Source: Solidesulfovibrio carbinolicus (lineage in GTDB: Bacteria; Desulfobacterota; Desulfovibrionia; Desulfovibrionales; Desulfovibrionaceae). From it: DNA of 64,000 bases. Shown here piece after piece: positions 26,491 through 36,343 of the stretch (within the stretch, counting starts at the first letter, position 1; every line of letters starts with the position of its first letter). The stretch is from assembly GCF_004135975.1 (NCBI RefSeq), contig NZ_CP026538.1, forward strand, positions 2,666,001-2,730,000, read 5' to 3'. The notes beneath the pieces were generated by a model, which saw only the letters and a list, made by a program, of their open reading frames with translations, made no database searches and had not been told where the DNA came from. The translations under genes were made by a program, and so were the position numbers.

Positions 26491-27330
26491 TCAGCCGGCC
26501 AGGGCGGCGGCCAGGCCCAAGGCTTGTTTGACGGCCACGACGTCATGGACGCGGTGCAGGCGCGCCCCGCGCCCGGCGCTCAGGGCCGAGGCCACGGCCG
26601 TGGCCAGGGTGCGTTCGCCCACGGGCAGGCCGAGAACCGCGCCGAAAAACGATTTGTTGGACAACCCGAGATAGACCGGCCGGCCAAAGACCGTAAACCG
26701 GTCGAGATTGCGCAAAATTTCCAGGTTGTGCTCCGGGAGCTTGCCGAATCCGATGCCGGGATCAAGGACCACGTGGTCCTCGGGCAGCCCGGCCCGGATC
26801 AGGCGCGTGAGTCCCTGTTCGAAATAGGCCAGGATTTCGCCGACCACATCGTCGTAACGCGGGTCGCGCTGCATGACGTCAGGCCGGCCTTTGGCATGCA
26901 TGAGGACGTAGCCGGGCTGGCGCTGCGCTACGACCTCAAGCAGCGCCGGATCGAAGGCCAGCCCCGAAACGTCGTTGACCGCGCAGGCTCCGGCGGCCAG
27001 GGCGGCGGCGGCGCAGCCGGCCCGGTAGGTGTCCACGGCAATGGGCAGGTCCGGCAGCCGGCGGGCCAGTTCGGCGACAACCGGCACGACCCGGTCGATT
27101 TCTTCGGCGTCTGTGACGGGCGCGGCCCCGGGGCGGGTGGATTCGCCGCCCACGTCGAGCATGTCGGCCCCTTCCCCGGCCAGACGCAGGCCATGGGAAA
27201 CGGCGGCCGCCACGTCCCCGTGGCGGCCGCCGTCGTAGAAGGAGTCGGGCGTGGCATTGACGATGCCGACAACGCGGTCCCGGGAGCAGTCCAGGGTCCG
27301 CCCGCCGCCCAACCGCCAGATCGAGGCCAT
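26491..27330 (-). CDS. folP: Dihydropteroate synthase
   Basis: 279 residues from MASIWRLGGG, with GGGAG before the ATG. Signatures: 'VGIVNATPDSFYDGG' (pterin/pABA site), 'MLDVGGESTRPGA', 'CAVNDVSGLAFDP', 'VLDPGIGFGKLPEHN' and 'YLGLSNKSFFG'. It condenses p-aminobenzoate with dihydropterin pyrophosphate in folate synthesis and is the sulfonamide target. The frame is open well into ftsH, but that part has no homology. It sits in the ftsH-folP-cdaA-cdaR-glmM unit, as in related sulfate reducers from memory. Confidence 0.95.
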   Translation of the reverse strand: MASIWRLGGGRTLDCSRDRVVGIVNATPDSFYDGGRHGDVAAAVSHGLRLAGEGADMLDVGGESTRPGAAPVTDAEEIDRVVPVVAELARRLPDLPIAVDTYRAGCAAAALAAGACAVNDVSGLAFDPALLEVVAQRQPGYVLMHAKGRPDVMQRDPRYDDVVGEILAYFEQGLTRLIRAGLPEDHVVLDPGIGFGKLPEHNLEILRNLDRFTVFGRPVYLGLSNKSFFGAVLGLPVGERTLATAVASALSAGRGARLHRVHDVVAVKQALGLAAALAG

Positions 27331-27427
27331 GTCCTGCTCCCTGGATTTGCCGCAGCCGCCAGTGGGCGATGTGGAACGCATCTGTCGCATCATGGGCGGC
27401 CCATGCCGGCCGAACCGCTGACGTGAG

Positions 27428-29455
27428 CTACTTCGGTTCCTTGCCCTGGCCCTGCGCGGACCCGGCGTTGCCGGAGGAACCCTCGGGCTGCTGGCCGTCG
27501 TCAGGCTCCAGGGTGAACTCGTCGCCTGCCCCAGAGGCGGCCTCAGCCGTCGTCGCCTGGGCGGCGGCGGCTCCAGAAGCGGCTTCGGGCCCGCTCGCCG
27601 GCGAGGCGGCGGCGGAAGTCCCGGCCGCCCCGGCCGGAGTCCCGGTCGGGGCTTCCTGCGGGGGGAGTTGTTCACCCCGCAGCAGCATGTCGATGTCGGC
27701 TCCAGAGATGGTCTCGCGTTCCAACAGCGCCTTGGCCACGGCTTCCAGGGCTTCAGGTTCGTTTTCGAGGATGTTTTTGGCCCGGCGGTAAGCCGATTCC
27801 ACGATCTTGCGCACCTCGGCGTCAATCTGGCGCGAGGTTTCCTCGCTGAAGTTGCGGTGGTGCACCAGATCCTTGCCAAGGAAGATCTCGTTTTCGCTCT
27901 CGCCGTAGGAAAGCGGTCCCAGCACCTCGCTCATGCCCCAGGAACAGACCATCTTGCGGGCCATGTTGGTGGCCCGTTCGATGTCGTTGCCGGCGCCGGT
28001 GGTCAGCTGGTTGAGCACGAGTTCCTCGGCCACCCGGCCGCCCATGAGCACAGCCAGATTGTTTTGCAGGAAGTCGCGGGAATAGTTGTGCCGGTCGTCA
28101 ACGGGCAGCTGCATGGTGATGCCCAGGGCCATGCCGCGCGGGATGATGGAGACTTTGTGAATGGGGTCGGTGCCGGGCAGCTTCTTGGCGACCAGGGCGT
28201 GGCCGGCCTCGTGGTAGGCGGTGGTGCGCTTCTCGTCGTCGGTAAGGATGAGGCTGCGGCGTTCCTTGCCCATGAGCACCTTGTCCTTGGCGTGCTCGAA
28301 GTCGGCCATGTCCACCCGATCCTTGTTGATCTTGGCGGCTTGCAGAGCGGCCTCGTTGACCAAGTTTTCCAGGTCCGCGCCGGAAAAGCCGGGCGTGCCC
28401 CGGGCCAGGACTTCAAGATCGACGTCCGGGGACAGGGGCGAACGGCGGGTGTGGACTTCGAGGATGCGCCGGCGGCCGCGCACGTCAGGCGTGGGCACCA
28501 CGACTTGTCGGTCGAAGCGGCCGGGCCGCAACAAGGCCGGATCCAGTACGTCGGGGCGGTTAGTGGCGGCAATAAGGATGACGCCTTCGTTGGATTCGAA
28601 GCCGTCCATCTCGACCAAAAGCTGGTTGAGGGTCTGTTCGCGCTCGTCGTGGCCGCCGCCCAGGCCTGCGCCGCGCTGACGGCCCACGGCGTCGATTTCG
28701 TCAATGAATATCAGGCAGGGAGCGTTTTTCTTGCCCTGCATGAACAGATCCCGGACACGGGCCGCGCCGACGCCGACAAACATCTCGACGAAATCCGAAC
28801 CGGAAATGGAGAAAAAGGGCACGCCCGCCTCGCCAGCCACGGCCCGGGCCAGCAAGGTCTTGCCGGTGCCGGGTGAGCCGACCAGCAGCACGCCCTTGGG
28901 GATGCGCCCGCCAAGACGGGTGAATCGCTTCGGATCGGAAAGAAACTGCACCACCTCGGTCAGCTCTTCCTTGGCCTCGTCCACGCCGGCCACGTCTTCA
29001 AAGGTGATGCGCGTCTGTTCCTGGGTGATCATGCGAGCCCGGGAGCGGCCGAAATTCATGGCCCGGCCGCCGCCGCCCTGCATCTGGCGCATGAAAAATA
29101 TCCATACGCCAACCAGCAGGAGCATGGGAAACCAAGACACGAGCAGCGTCATGTACCAGGGCGATTCCTCGTCCGGTTCGGCCATGACCTCGATCTTTTT
29201 CGCCATGAGCGAGCCGACAAGATTCGGGTCCTCGGGGGCATACGTCAAAAACTTGCCGCCGCCCGTCGCCACGCCGGTGATTTTTTTGCCCTGGATCTTG
29301 ACGGAGACCACGTCTCCGGCATTCACCTTCTGCATGAATTCGGAATAGGAGAGCTTGGCGCTTTGGCTCTGGGGCTGGTTAAACAAGTTGAACAGGACGA
29401 CCATGACCAGGGAGATGGCCGCCCAGAGCATGAGATTTTTCGCGAAGCTGTTCAA
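27428..29455 (-). CDS. ftsH: ATP-dependent zinc metalloprotease FtsH
   Basis: 675 residues using a TTG start at 29455, which has GGAGG seven bases upstream and gives '[17 protein letters not shown]'; the longer ATG start at 29488 lacks a ribosome site. Two membrane helices flank a ~70-residue periplasmic domain. The AAA+ domain shows Walker A '[14 protein letters not shown]', Walker B 'LIFIDEID' and the SRH arginines '[13 protein letters not shown]', and the zinc site is 'HEAGHALV'. An Ala/Pro/Gly-rich tail of about 70 residues after residue 605 is longer than usual. It degrades misfolded and regulatory membrane proteins. Confidence 0.96.
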   Translation of the reverse strand: MNSFAKNLMLWAAISLVMVVLFNLFNQPQSQSAKLSYSEFMQKVNAGDVVSVKIQGKKITGVATGGGKFLTYAPEDPNLVGSLMAKKIEVMAEPDEESPWYMTLLVSWFPMLLLVGVWIFFMRQMQGGGGRAMNFGRSRARMITQEQTRITFEDVAGVDEAKEELTEVVQFLSDPKRFTRLGGRIPKGVLLVGSPGTGKTLLARAVAGEAGVPFFSISGSDFVEMFVGVGAARVRDLFMQGKKNAPCLIFIDEIDAVGRQRGAGLGGGHDEREQTLNQLLVEMDGFESNEGVILIAATNRPDVLDPALLRPGRFDRQVVVPTPDVRGRRRILEVHTRRSPLSPDVDLEVLARGTPGFSGADLENLVNEAALQAAKINKDRVDMADFEHAKDKVLMGKERRSLILTDDEKRTTAYHEAGHALVAKKLPGTDPIHKVSIIPRGMALGITMQLPVDDRHNYSRDFLQNNLAVLMGGRVAEELVLNQLTTGAGNDIERATNMARKMVCSWGMSEVLGPLSYGESENEIFLGKDLVHHRNFSEETSRQIDAEVRKIVESAYRRAKNILENEPEALEAVAKALLERETISGADIDMLLRGEQLPPQEAPTGTPAGAAGTSAAASPASGPEAASGAAAAQATTAEAASGAGDEFTLEPDDGQQPEGSSGNAGSAQGQGKEPK

Positions 29456-29515
29456 ACTGGAGTCCTCCAGGGGACGGATGGGGCCCAAGCGGCCCGTGGG
29501 TTGTATAAGGCAAAA

Positions 29516-29545
29516 ATCCTAACACAAGGCCGCCCGACCTGTCCA
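29516..29545 (-). promoter_or_regulatory. Possible sigma-70 promoter for ftsH
   Basis: Minus strand TGGACA (29540-29545), an 18-base spacer and TAGGAT (29516-29521), about 60 bp upstream of the TTG start. The -35 matches 5/6 and the -10 matches 4/6. Confidence 0.4.
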
Positions 29546-29655
29546 CGCGGGCGCAAACGCACCCGCAGAGCGCCCGGGAAGGCTTGCCAAGGGTTCCGAT
29601 GCCTCATATGTTCACCTATGGTAAGTATTGAGGCCAGGGCCGGCAAGGAGTAGTA

Positions 29656-30027
29656 ATGGCCGAAAAGCGAATTTTGACCGTGGATGACTCGGTGAGCGTG
29701 CGTTCCCTGGTGTCCAGCGCCCTGCGTCAGGCCGGTTTCGACGTGGTCGAGGCCGTGGACGGCGCCGATGCCCTGGACAAGGTCGGCGGCGGCTTCGACA
29801 TGGTCATCACCGACATCAACATGCCCAACATCGGCGGCATCGAGCTGCTTGGACTCTTGCGGGATCGCCCCGACACCCGGTTCATGCCGGTTATAGTCCT
29901 GACCACGGAATCCCAAAAAAACCTGCGCGACAAGGCCCTGGCCGCCGGCGCTTCGGGCTGGGTGGTCAAACCCTTCGAACCCACCAGCCTGGTGGCCGTG
30001 GTGCGACGTTTCATCACCCGAACATGA
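29656..30027 (+). CDS. CheY-like single-domain response regulator
   Basis: 123 residues forming one receiver domain: acidic pocket 'TVDDS' at residues 8-12, phospho-acceptor Asp in 'MVITDINMPN', conserved Thr in 'VLTTES' and Lys in 'WVVKPFEP'. There is no output domain, so it acts by protein contact like CheY or as a phosphorelay carrier. Its stop overlaps the ATG of the HD-GYP gene by 4 bp, so the two are translationally coupled and probably functionally paired. A phosphatase/kinase partner is not in sight. Confidence 0.93.
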   Translation: MAEKRILTVDDSVSVRSLVSSALRQAGFDVVEAVDGADALDKVGGGFDMVITDINMPNIGGIELLGLLRDRPDTRFMPVIVLTTESQKNLRDKALAAGASGWVVKPFEPTSLVAVVRRFITRT

Positions 30028-31427
30028 CGAACCCTTCCCCGCCCGAAACCGCGCCCAATAGCGCCGCCGACACGGCCATGGCCGACGCCAGCGCCCTGCT
30101 CTTCCACGACGTGCCCGCGGCCGTGTATCTGCGCGGCGTGGACGGCAAGTTTCTAGAGGTCAACAACGCCACGGCCGCGCTTTTCGGCCATGCCGGCCCG
30201 GCCGCTTTTCTGTCCGCCATGGCCGACTGCCCGGAACAATTCTACCTCGACCCCACAGCCCGCCAGTCCGTGCTGGACGAACTTGCCGCCTCCGGCGTCG
30301 TCAACGGCCGGCGTTACCAGGCCATGTGCGACGACGGCTACGTGATTTGGATCGAAGAATCGGCCAAACGCACCGTTTCGCCTGAAGGCGACGTTTTTTA
30401 TGTCGGCTTCCTGCGCGACGTCACCGAGGAAAAAAGCACGAGCTGGGCCTTGGCCGAGGCCGAAGAAAAATACCGCACCATTTTCGAAAACGCCGTGGAA
30501 GGCCTTTTCCAGATGACGCCGGCAGGACGCTTCGTCACGGTTAACGGCGCCTTGTCCCGAATGCTGCGCTTTGCCTCCCCCGAAGCCCTAACTGCCCTGG
30601 GCGACGCGGCGGCCAACCTTTTCACCCGCCCCGAAGACCGGCAATTCCTCCACGCCGCCCTCAGCGAAACCGGCGTGGTCCGGGCCATGGAAACCGAACT
30701 GCGGCGCGGCGACGGCACGCGCATCTGGGTGTCCCTCCAGGCCAGGGCCGTGCGTGGCGGCGACGGCGCGGTGGTGCTCTACGAAGGCTCCATGGAGGAC
30801 GTCACCGAACGGCGGCGTTCCCAGGAGGCCCTGCGCCACAACCTCAAACGCACCAAGGCCCTTTTCCACCAGACCGTCAAATCCCTGTCCACCACCGTGC
30901 GCTTCCGCGACCCCTACACCGCCGGCCATCAGGACTCGGTGGCCCGCCTGGCCACGGCCATGGCCAAGCGTCTGGGGCTTGACCGCGACACCGTGGACTG
31001 CATCCAGGTGGCCGGCCAGCTTCACGACATTGGCAAGATCAGCGTTCCCGTGCGCTACCTGTGCAAGCCCGGCCGGCTCATCGGTTTGGAATGGGAATTC
31101 ATGAAGCAACACGCGGCCACGGGCTATGAAATTTTAAAGGACATCGATTTTCCCTGGCCCGTTGCCGAGATTGTGCTGTGCCACCACGAGCGCCTGGACG
31201 GTTCGGGCTACCCCAGAGGCCTCGGCGGCGAGGCGCTTTGCCAGCCGGCCCGCATCCTGGCCGTGGCCGACGTCCTGGACGCCATGGCTTCCAACCGCCC
31301 CTACCGGCCGGCCCTCGGCGTCGCCGCCGCCCTGGAGGAGCTGGCCCGGCATCGGGGCACGGCCTTTGACGCCGACGCCGTGGACGCCGCCTGGGATGCC
31401 GTGACCGCCGGCGACGTGGCCTACTGA
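30024..31427 (+). CDS. PAS-PAS-HD-GYP c-di-GMP phosphodiesterase
   Basis: 467 residues with two PAS domains (~25-135 and ~145-260), a short coiled coil, and a C-terminal HD-GYP domain: 'TAGHQDSVARLATAMAKRL', metal-binding 'QLHDIGKISVP', 'HHERLDGSGYPRGL' (the GYP motif) and 'ILAVADVLDAMASNRPYR'. All catalytic motifs are intact, so degradation of c-di-GMP is likely. It opposes the GGDEF protein at 8701-9903. It is coupled to the receiver gene before it and followed after 8 bp by cooA. No membrane segments; cytoplasmic. Confidence 0.94.
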   Translation: MTNPSPPETAPNSAADTAMADASALLFHDVPAAVYLRGVDGKFLEVNNATAALFGHAGPAAFLSAMADCPEQFYLDPTARQSVLDELAASGVVNGRRYQAMCDDGYVIWIEESAKRTVSPEGDVFYVGFLRDVTEEKSTSWALAEAEEKYRTIFENAVEGLFQMTPAGRFVTVNGALSRMLRFASPEALTALGDAAANLFTRPEDRQFLHAALSETGVVRAMETELRRGDGTRIWVSLQARAVRGGDGAVVLYEGSMEDVTERRRSQEALRHNLKRTKALFHQTVKSLSTTVRFRDPYTAGHQDSVARLATAMAKRLGLDRDTVDCIQVAGQLHDIGKISVPVRYLCKPGRLIGLEWEFMKQHAATGYEILKDIDFPWPVAEIVLCHHERLDGSGYPRGLGGEALCQPARILAVADVLDAMASNRPYRPALGVAAALEELARHRGTAFDADAVDAAWDAVTAGDVAY

Positions 31428-31435
31428 TCCCGCCC

Positions 31436-32086
31436 ATGCGCCTGACCGATTCCGATCTCCTGCGCGACCTCGACAAACCCGAATTCGCCGTCGTGCGGGC
31501 CGCTTTCGTGCCCAGGCACTTCCCCAAGGGCCGGCAGGTGTACGCCCCGCGCGAAGCCCAAAATTCCCTGTTCATCGTGGCCAAGGGCCGAGCCAGGGTC
31601 TACCTGTCCTACAAGGACAAGGAATTCACCATGGCCATCCTGGACGTGGGCGACGTCTACACCACCCACACCCGGGCCTCGGTGGAAGCCCTGGACGACC
31701 TGGATATTTTAGTGGCCGAACTGGCCGCCGTGCGCCGTTTCCTGGCCGACATGCCGGCGCTGACCTCCTCCATGGTCAAGGTGCTCGGCGATCTTTTGTC
31801 CCACGCCTTCTCGGTCATTGACGGCCTGGCCTTTCTCGACGTGCGCAAGCGCCTTATCCAGTTGCTCCTCTACGAAGCCGAACGAGTCAGCGCCGACGCC
31901 GAGCATATTCTGTGCTTTTCCCATGGGCTCAACATCGAACAGTTGGCCACCATCGTCGGCTCCTCCCGCCAGACCGTGTCTTCCCTCTTAAACGTCCTCG
32001 AACGCGACGGCGTCATTGAGCTGCGCGCCCGGGGCGTCATCTGCCTGCCCGACCTGGCCCGCCTGGAAGCCCTGGTCCACGAGTAG
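31436..32086 (+). CDS. cooA: CooA-type CO-sensing CRP/FNR-family activator
   Basis: 216 residues: cyclic-nucleotide-type beta roll, long dimer helix, and C-terminal winged helix with recognition helix 'SSRQTVSSLLNVLERDGVI'. In 'GDVYTTHTRASVEA' the His aligns with haem-ligand His77 of Rhodospirillum CooA, and the Cys75 position is Thr. The N-terminus 'MRLTDSDLL' lacks the Pro2 ligand. It stands directly before cooS-cooC, with a CooA-type dyad in between, so it most likely activates CODH expression in response to CO. No convincing ribosome site precedes the ATG; coupling to the HD-GYP gene 8 bp upstream may serve. Confidence 0.87.
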   Translation: MRLTDSDLLRDLDKPEFAVVRAAFVPRHFPKGRQVYAPREAQNSLFIVAKGRARVYLSYKDKEFTMAILDVGDVYTTHTRASVEALDDLDILVAELAAVRRFLADMPALTSSMVKVLGDLLSHAFSVIDGLAFLDVRKRLIQLLLYEAERVSADAEHILCFSHGLNIEQLATIVGSSRQTVSSLLNVLERDGVIELRARGVICLPDLARLEALVHE

Positions 32087-32100
32087 TTTCTGAGCGCCTT

Positions 32101-32116
32101 TGTCGGCAATCTGACA
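32101..32116 (+). promoter_or_regulatory. CooA-type operator upstream of cooS
   Basis: TGTCG-N6-TGACA, a near-perfect dyad that differs by one base from the Rhodospirillum CooA target (TGTCG-N6-CGACA). It begins 14 bases past the cooA stop and lies about 90 bp before the cooS start. Confidence 0.7.
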
Positions 32117-32205
32117 GACACGCCCGCCGCCCCACCGTAACCAGGGCCAAACGTCCGCGCGCACCGCCGAGACCAGCCTTCGGACGCGCGCCAAGGGAGG
32201 ATGGC

Positions 32206-34116
32206 ATGGCCAAGGATACGAGAACCATCGAGGAACTGTCGCCGTGGGAAGATGCCCGCCGGATGCTTGTAAAGGCAAAAGACGAAGGCATCGCCACGGT
32301 CTGGGACCGGCTGGCCGAACAGACGCCGCATTGCAGCTTTTGCGACCAGGGGCTGACCTGCAACAAGTGCGTCATGGGGCCGTGCCGCGTGAATCCCAAG
32401 GGCCCAAAGCGTCAGCTCGGGGTGTGCGGAGCCGACGGCGACCTGACCGTGGCCCGCAATTTCGGCCGGTTCGTGGCCGCCGGCGCGGCCTCCCACTCCG
32501 ACCACGGCCGCGATCTGCTGGAAGCCCTTGAAGCCGTGAGCCATGGCACGGCTCCGGGCTACGCCGTGCGCGATACGGACAAACTGGCCCGGCTGTGCGC
32601 CGAAGTCGGCATCGCTACCCTTGGCCTGGACGCGGCCAGCCAGGCCAAGGCCCTGGCCGAGCACTTTTTCGAGGACTTCGGCACGCGCCGCCATGCCCTG
32701 TCGCTGCTCTCCCGCGCTCCGAAAAAGCGCCGGGACATCTGGGACGCCACCCGCTCCACCCCGCGCGGCATCGACCGCGAGTGCGTGGAAATGCTGCACC
32801 GCACCCACATGGGCGTGGACTGCGACCCGGTCTCCATCTGCCTGCACGCTGCCCGCACGGCCCTGGCCGACGGCTGGGGCGGCTCCATGATCGGCACGGA
32901 ACTCTCCGACGTCCTTTTCGGCACGCCGCGTCCGGCCACGGTCGAGGCCAACCTCGGCGTGCTTCGCGCCGACAGCGTCAACATCCTGGTCCACGGCCAC
33001 AGCCCGGTGGTCTCGGAAATGATCCTGGCCGCCGCCCGCGACCCGGAAATGCTGGCCAAGGCCAAAGCCGCGGGCGCGGCCGGCGTCAACGTGGCCGGCC
33101 TGTGCTGCACCGGCAACGAGGTGCTCATGCGCCAGGGCGTGCCCCTGGCCGGCAACCACCTCATGACCGAACTGGCCCTGGTCACCGGAGCCGTGGAGAT
33201 GGTCGTTGCCGACTACCAGTGCGTCATGCCGAGCCTAGTGCAGATTGCCTCGTGCTACCACACCCGGTTTGTCTCCACATCTGAAAAAGCCCGTTTTCCG
33301 GGCGGCACGCACCTGGAATTCACCCTGGAAAACGCCCGGGACAAGGCCCGTGAGGCCGTCGAGCTGGCCATCGAGGCCTTTACCCGCCGCGACGCCGGCC
33401 GGGTGGACATTCCCACCACTCCGGTGAGCCTGCGCACCGGCTATTCCAACGAAGCCGTCATCGAGGCCCTGGGCGGTTCGGCCGAACCGCTTTTGGCCGC
33501 GATCAAGATCGGTCTGGTTCGCGGCGTGGTCGGCATCGTCGGCTGCAACAACCCCAAGCTGCCCCATGACGGCGTGCTGACCGGGCTGGCGAAAGAACTC
33601 ATCCGCCAGGACATCCTGGTGGTGGTCACGGGCTGCGCCACGGTGGCCATGGGCAAGGCCGGGCTCATGACCACGGAAGGTCTGGAGCAGGCCGGGGTCG
33701 GGCTGGCCGAGTTCTGTTCCCGGTTCGATCTGCCGCCGGTGCTCCATGTCGGCAGCTGCGTGGACAACTCCCGCATTCTGGCCTTGTGCGGCATGTTGGC
33801 CGACGCTCTGGGCGTGGACATCGCCGATCTGCCCGTGGCCGCCAGCGCCCCGGAATGGTATTCGGAAAAGGCCGCCGCCATCGGGCTTTACGCCGTGGCC
33901 AGCGGCATCATGACCCATCTGGGCCTGCCGCCCAACATCCTGGGCAGCGAGCTGGTCACGGGCCTGGCCCTGGAAGGCCTGGAGGGCGTTTTCGGAGCCA
34001 GCTTCGTGGTCGAGCCCGACCCGGTCAAGGCGGCCGAGGCCATCAGCCGCCGCATCACGGCCAAGCGCCTAGCCCTGGGACTCAACGACCGTTTCGACGG
34101 CGCGGTTTTTTCTTAA
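32206..34116 (+). CDS. cooS: Anaerobic Ni-Fe-S carbon monoxide dehydrogenase catalytic subunit
   Basis: 636 residues with AGGGAGG before the ATG. The B/D-cluster cysteines are in 'CSFCDQGLTCNKCVMGPCR'. C-cluster ligands and neighbours appear as 'VAGLCCTGNEVLMRQG', 'VVADYQCVMPSL', 'GIVGCNNPK', 'VTGCATVAMGKAGL' and 'HVGSCVDNSR'. The enzyme oxidises CO with water to CO2. There is no energy-converting hydrogenase (CooMKLXUH) or CooF gene in the window, so electrons go to a separate partner. It is cytoplasmic, forms a homodimer in known cases, and is followed after 4 bp by cooC. Confidence 0.97.
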   Translation: MAKDTRTIEELSPWEDARRMLVKAKDEGIATVWDRLAEQTPHCSFCDQGLTCNKCVMGPCRVNPKGPKRQLGVCGADGDLTVARNFGRFVAAGAASHSDHGRDLLEALEAVSHGTAPGYAVRDTDKLARLCAEVGIATLGLDAASQAKALAEHFFEDFGTRRHALSLLSRAPKKRRDIWDATRSTPRGIDRECVEMLHRTHMGVDCDPVSICLHAARTALADGWGGSMIGTELSDVLFGTPRPATVEANLGVLRADSVNILVHGHSPVVSEMILAAARDPEMLAKAKAAGAAGVNVAGLCCTGNEVLMRQGVPLAGNHLMTELALVTGAVEMVVADYQCVMPSLVQIASCYHTRFVSTSEKARFPGGTHLEFTLENARDKAREAVELAIEAFTRRDAGRVDIPTTPVSLRTGYSNEAVIEALGGSAEPLLAAIKIGLVRGVVGIVGCNNPKLPHDGVLTGLAKELIRQDILVVVTGCATVAMGKAGLMTTEGLEQAGVGLAEFCSRFDLPPVLHVGSCVDNSRILALCGMLADALGVDIADLPVAASAPEWYSEKAAAIGLYAVASGIMTHLGLPPNILGSELVTGLALEGLEGVFGASFVVEPDPVKAAEAISRRITAKRLALGLNDRFDGAVFS

Positions 34117-34120
34117 CGCT

Positions 34121-35023
34121 ATGAACGACAATCCTGTAAGCGCCCCGACCGCAGCCCGTTTGTCCCTGGGTTCCTGGAACGCCTCGCCGCAGGGCCAGCT
34201 TGGTTCAGACGACCAGCCCGGGCTACCGGTCAGAAAAATCGCCTTTGCCGGCAAGGGCGGCGTCGGCAAGACCGCCCTGGCCGCGCTTTTCGGCGACTGG
34301 CTGGCCCGGTCGGGTCAGGACGTGACGCTTATTGACGCCGACACGGCCCTGTCGCTGGGCGCGGCTTGCGGCCTGGAGCCGGCCGCCTTGCCCGCCTCCC
34401 TGGCCGAGCGCGAGGATCTCGTGCGGGAGCGCATCGGCGACGGCGTGTATCTCAACCTGACGCCCCGGGCCGATGATCTGCCCGAGGCCATCCGCGTCGC
34501 CGTCCCGGTGGGCGACGGCCCGCTGTACGGACCGCGCCCCGGAGACAAACGACTTCTGGTCATGGGCGGGGTCAGCGGCGGCGGCGCGGGTTGCGCCTGC
34601 GCCGCCGGCCATCTGCTCCAGGCCATGCTGGCCCATGTCCTGACCGCCCGGGATGTTTGGACGCTTATCGACTGCGAAGCCGGGGTGGAGCACCTGGGCC
34701 GGGGCACGGTGGCCGATGTGGACGCCTTGTGCGTGGTCAGCGAAGCCTCGGCCCGGTCCCTGGCCGTGGCCGGACGGGTTGCGGCCATGGCCGGCCAGCT
34801 CGGGCTGACCCGGCAAGTCCTGGTTGTCACCGGGGTCGATCAGGCCGGGCTGGCCGCATTGGCCGCCCTGCCGCCAACGCTGCCGGATGTCCGGGTCGCC
34901 TTCCCTTTCCTGCCGGGGTTGGCCGCCCGGCAGGCGACCACGGGCAACGTGCTGTCCCTGCCCGAGGGCGGCCTGGCCGACGCCGCCTGCGCCGCCTTGG
35001 CCGAGGCCCTGGGGCGGGTCTAA
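34121..35023 (+). CDS. cooC: CODH nickel-insertion ATPase
   Basis: 300 residues, MinD/ParA-like. Deviant Walker A 'AGKGGVGKTALAALFGDWL' starts near residue 46, and the CxC dimer/metal site is 'GCACAAGHLLQAML'. 'TLIDCEAGVEHLGRGTV' is a typical CooC motif. CooC loads Ni into the CooS C-cluster using ATP. The first ~40 residues precede the usual family start and there is no clear ribosome site, so a later start is possible. It follows cooS by 4 bp in the same unit. Confidence 0.92.
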   Translation: MNDNPVSAPTAARLSLGSWNASPQGQLGSDDQPGLPVRKIAFAGKGGVGKTALAALFGDWLARSGQDVTLIDADTALSLGAACGLEPAALPASLAEREDLVRERIGDGVYLNLTPRADDLPEAIRVAVPVGDGPLYGPRPGDKRLLVMGGVSGGGAGCACAAGHLLQAMLAHVLTARDVWTLIDCEAGVEHLGRGTVADVDALCVVSEASARSLAVAGRVAAMAGQLGLTRQVLVVTGVDQAGLAALAALPPTLPDVRVAFPFLPGLAARQATTGNVLSLPEGGLADAACAALAEALGRV

Positions 35024-35201
35024 CAAGGGGCGATTCGCGCCCGGGGCTATTGCCAACAGCGCCCGCCCTCGCCCGGTCGAGCATGGCGCGCCATGTTCCC
35101 GCGACCGGCGTGGGGACGCGGGAACCGCTCTCTCGTCGGCCACGACGCACGGCCCCCCGGAGCACGACGACGCAACGACAGCCAAACATCCCACAAAAAA
35201 A

Positions 35202-35230
35202 GGGAGCGGCCCGGAAGCCGCTCCCTTTTT
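35202..35230. terminator. Bidirectional terminator between cooC and ppaC
   Basis: A perfect 9-bp stem GGGAGCGGC/GCCGCTCCC with a 6-base loop is followed by five T's on the plus strand and seven A's on the other flank, so it can end both the convergent cooC and ppaC transcripts. Confidence 0.92.
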
Positions 35231-35250
35231 GGCGTTTACGCGCTCGAGAA

Positions 35251-36171
35251 CTAGGCGAAAGCCTTCTCGAAGGGCGGAACGACCTGCTTCTTGCGGGACA
35301 GCACGCCGTCGAGCCACACGGAATCGCCTTTCACTTCGACGCCGAAGGCCTTGGTCACGTAGCTGGGATCGTCGGAGACGATCAGCATCTCGGAACCTTC
35401 CTTCATGATGTCGGTCAAAAGCAGGAAGACGCTGTGGCGGCCTTCGGCCTTGACCTTCTTGCACTCGGCCAACAGGTCGGCCTTGACCGGCTCAAGGATG
35501 GACAGGTCGACGACTTCGAGCTGGCCGATGCCAACCTTCTTGCCGCCCATGTCGAAGTCCTTGTAGTCGCGGAAAACGAGGTCCTTGGCCGGGGTGCCGC
35601 CCACGGCGGACTTGATCTTGAACATCTCGACGCCCAGAGCCATGTAGTCGGCCACGCCAGCGATCTTGGCCAGGGCCTCGACGGCTTCCTTGTCGGCCGG
35701 GGTGCAGGTCGGCGACTTGAACATGACGGTGTCGGACAGGATGGCGCACAGCATGATGCCGGCCATGGGCTTGGAGATCTCGACCTTGGCGCAGTCGTAC
35801 ATCATCTTGACCACGGTGCAGGAGCAGCCAACGGCCTTGACCAGGATGTCCAGGGGATTGGAGGTGGTCACATCGCCCAGCTTGTGGTGGTCGTAGATGC
35901 CGATGAGTTCGCCCTTGGAAAGGTTCTCCAGGCTCTGGGCCAGATCGGAGTGGTCGACCAGGATGATCTTCTTGTCGGTGGCGTCGGTGACGATCTCCGG
36001 AGCGGCCACGCCGAACTTTTCGAGCACAAAGGCGCTTTCGGGATTGAGCGGACCCTGAGCGGCGGCGATGGCGCCCATGCTCTGGGACTTGTTCATGAGA
36101 TCGGCAACGGCAATGGCGGCGGCGACGGAATCGGTATCCGGATTTTTGTGACCAACGACGTAAACAGCCAT
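35251..36171 (-). CDS. ppaC: Manganese-dependent inorganic pyrophosphatase (DHH family)
   Basis: 306 residues from MAVYVVGHKNPDTDSV, with AGGAGG before the ATG. DHH/DHHA2 motifs: 'GHKNPDTDSVAAAI', 'ILVDHSDLAQSL', 'IGIYDHHKLGD' (the DHH core) and a C-terminal 'SRKKQVVPPFEKAF' substrate Arg/Lys motif. It hydrolyses pyrophosphate, which is essential in sulfate reducers because ATP sulfurylase generates PPi. It follows the PTS genes in the same direction across a 172-bp gap and ends at the shared terminator. Confidence 0.96.
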   Translation of the reverse strand: MAVYVVGHKNPDTDSVAAAIAVADLMNKSQSMGAIAAAQGPLNPESAFVLEKFGVAAPEIVTDATDKKIILVDHSDLAQSLENLSKGELIGIYDHHKLGDVTTSNPLDILVKAVGCSCTVVKMMYDCAKVEISKPMAGIMLCAILSDTVMFKSPTCTPADKEAVEALAKIAGVADYMALGVEMFKIKSAVGGTPAKDLVFRDYKDFDMGGKKVGIGQLEVVDLSILEPVKADLLAECKKVKAEGRHSVFLLLTDIMKEGSEMLIVSDDPSYVTKAFGVEVKGDSVWLDGVLSRKKQVVPPFEKAFA

Positions 36172-36343
36172 GTCTTTTTCCTCCTGGGGGTTTGTCCAAG
36201 ACCCTGACGGGTCGGCATCCGCGTGAGTAACTTGTGAATAATATCCCAATAGTCGTCTCTTGCCAAGCCCAAACCGGGCCGGGGCGACGTCTTTTTTCCC
36301 GAAAGTCCAGCCGGACCACAAGGCCGGCCATGTGAAAAAAAGT

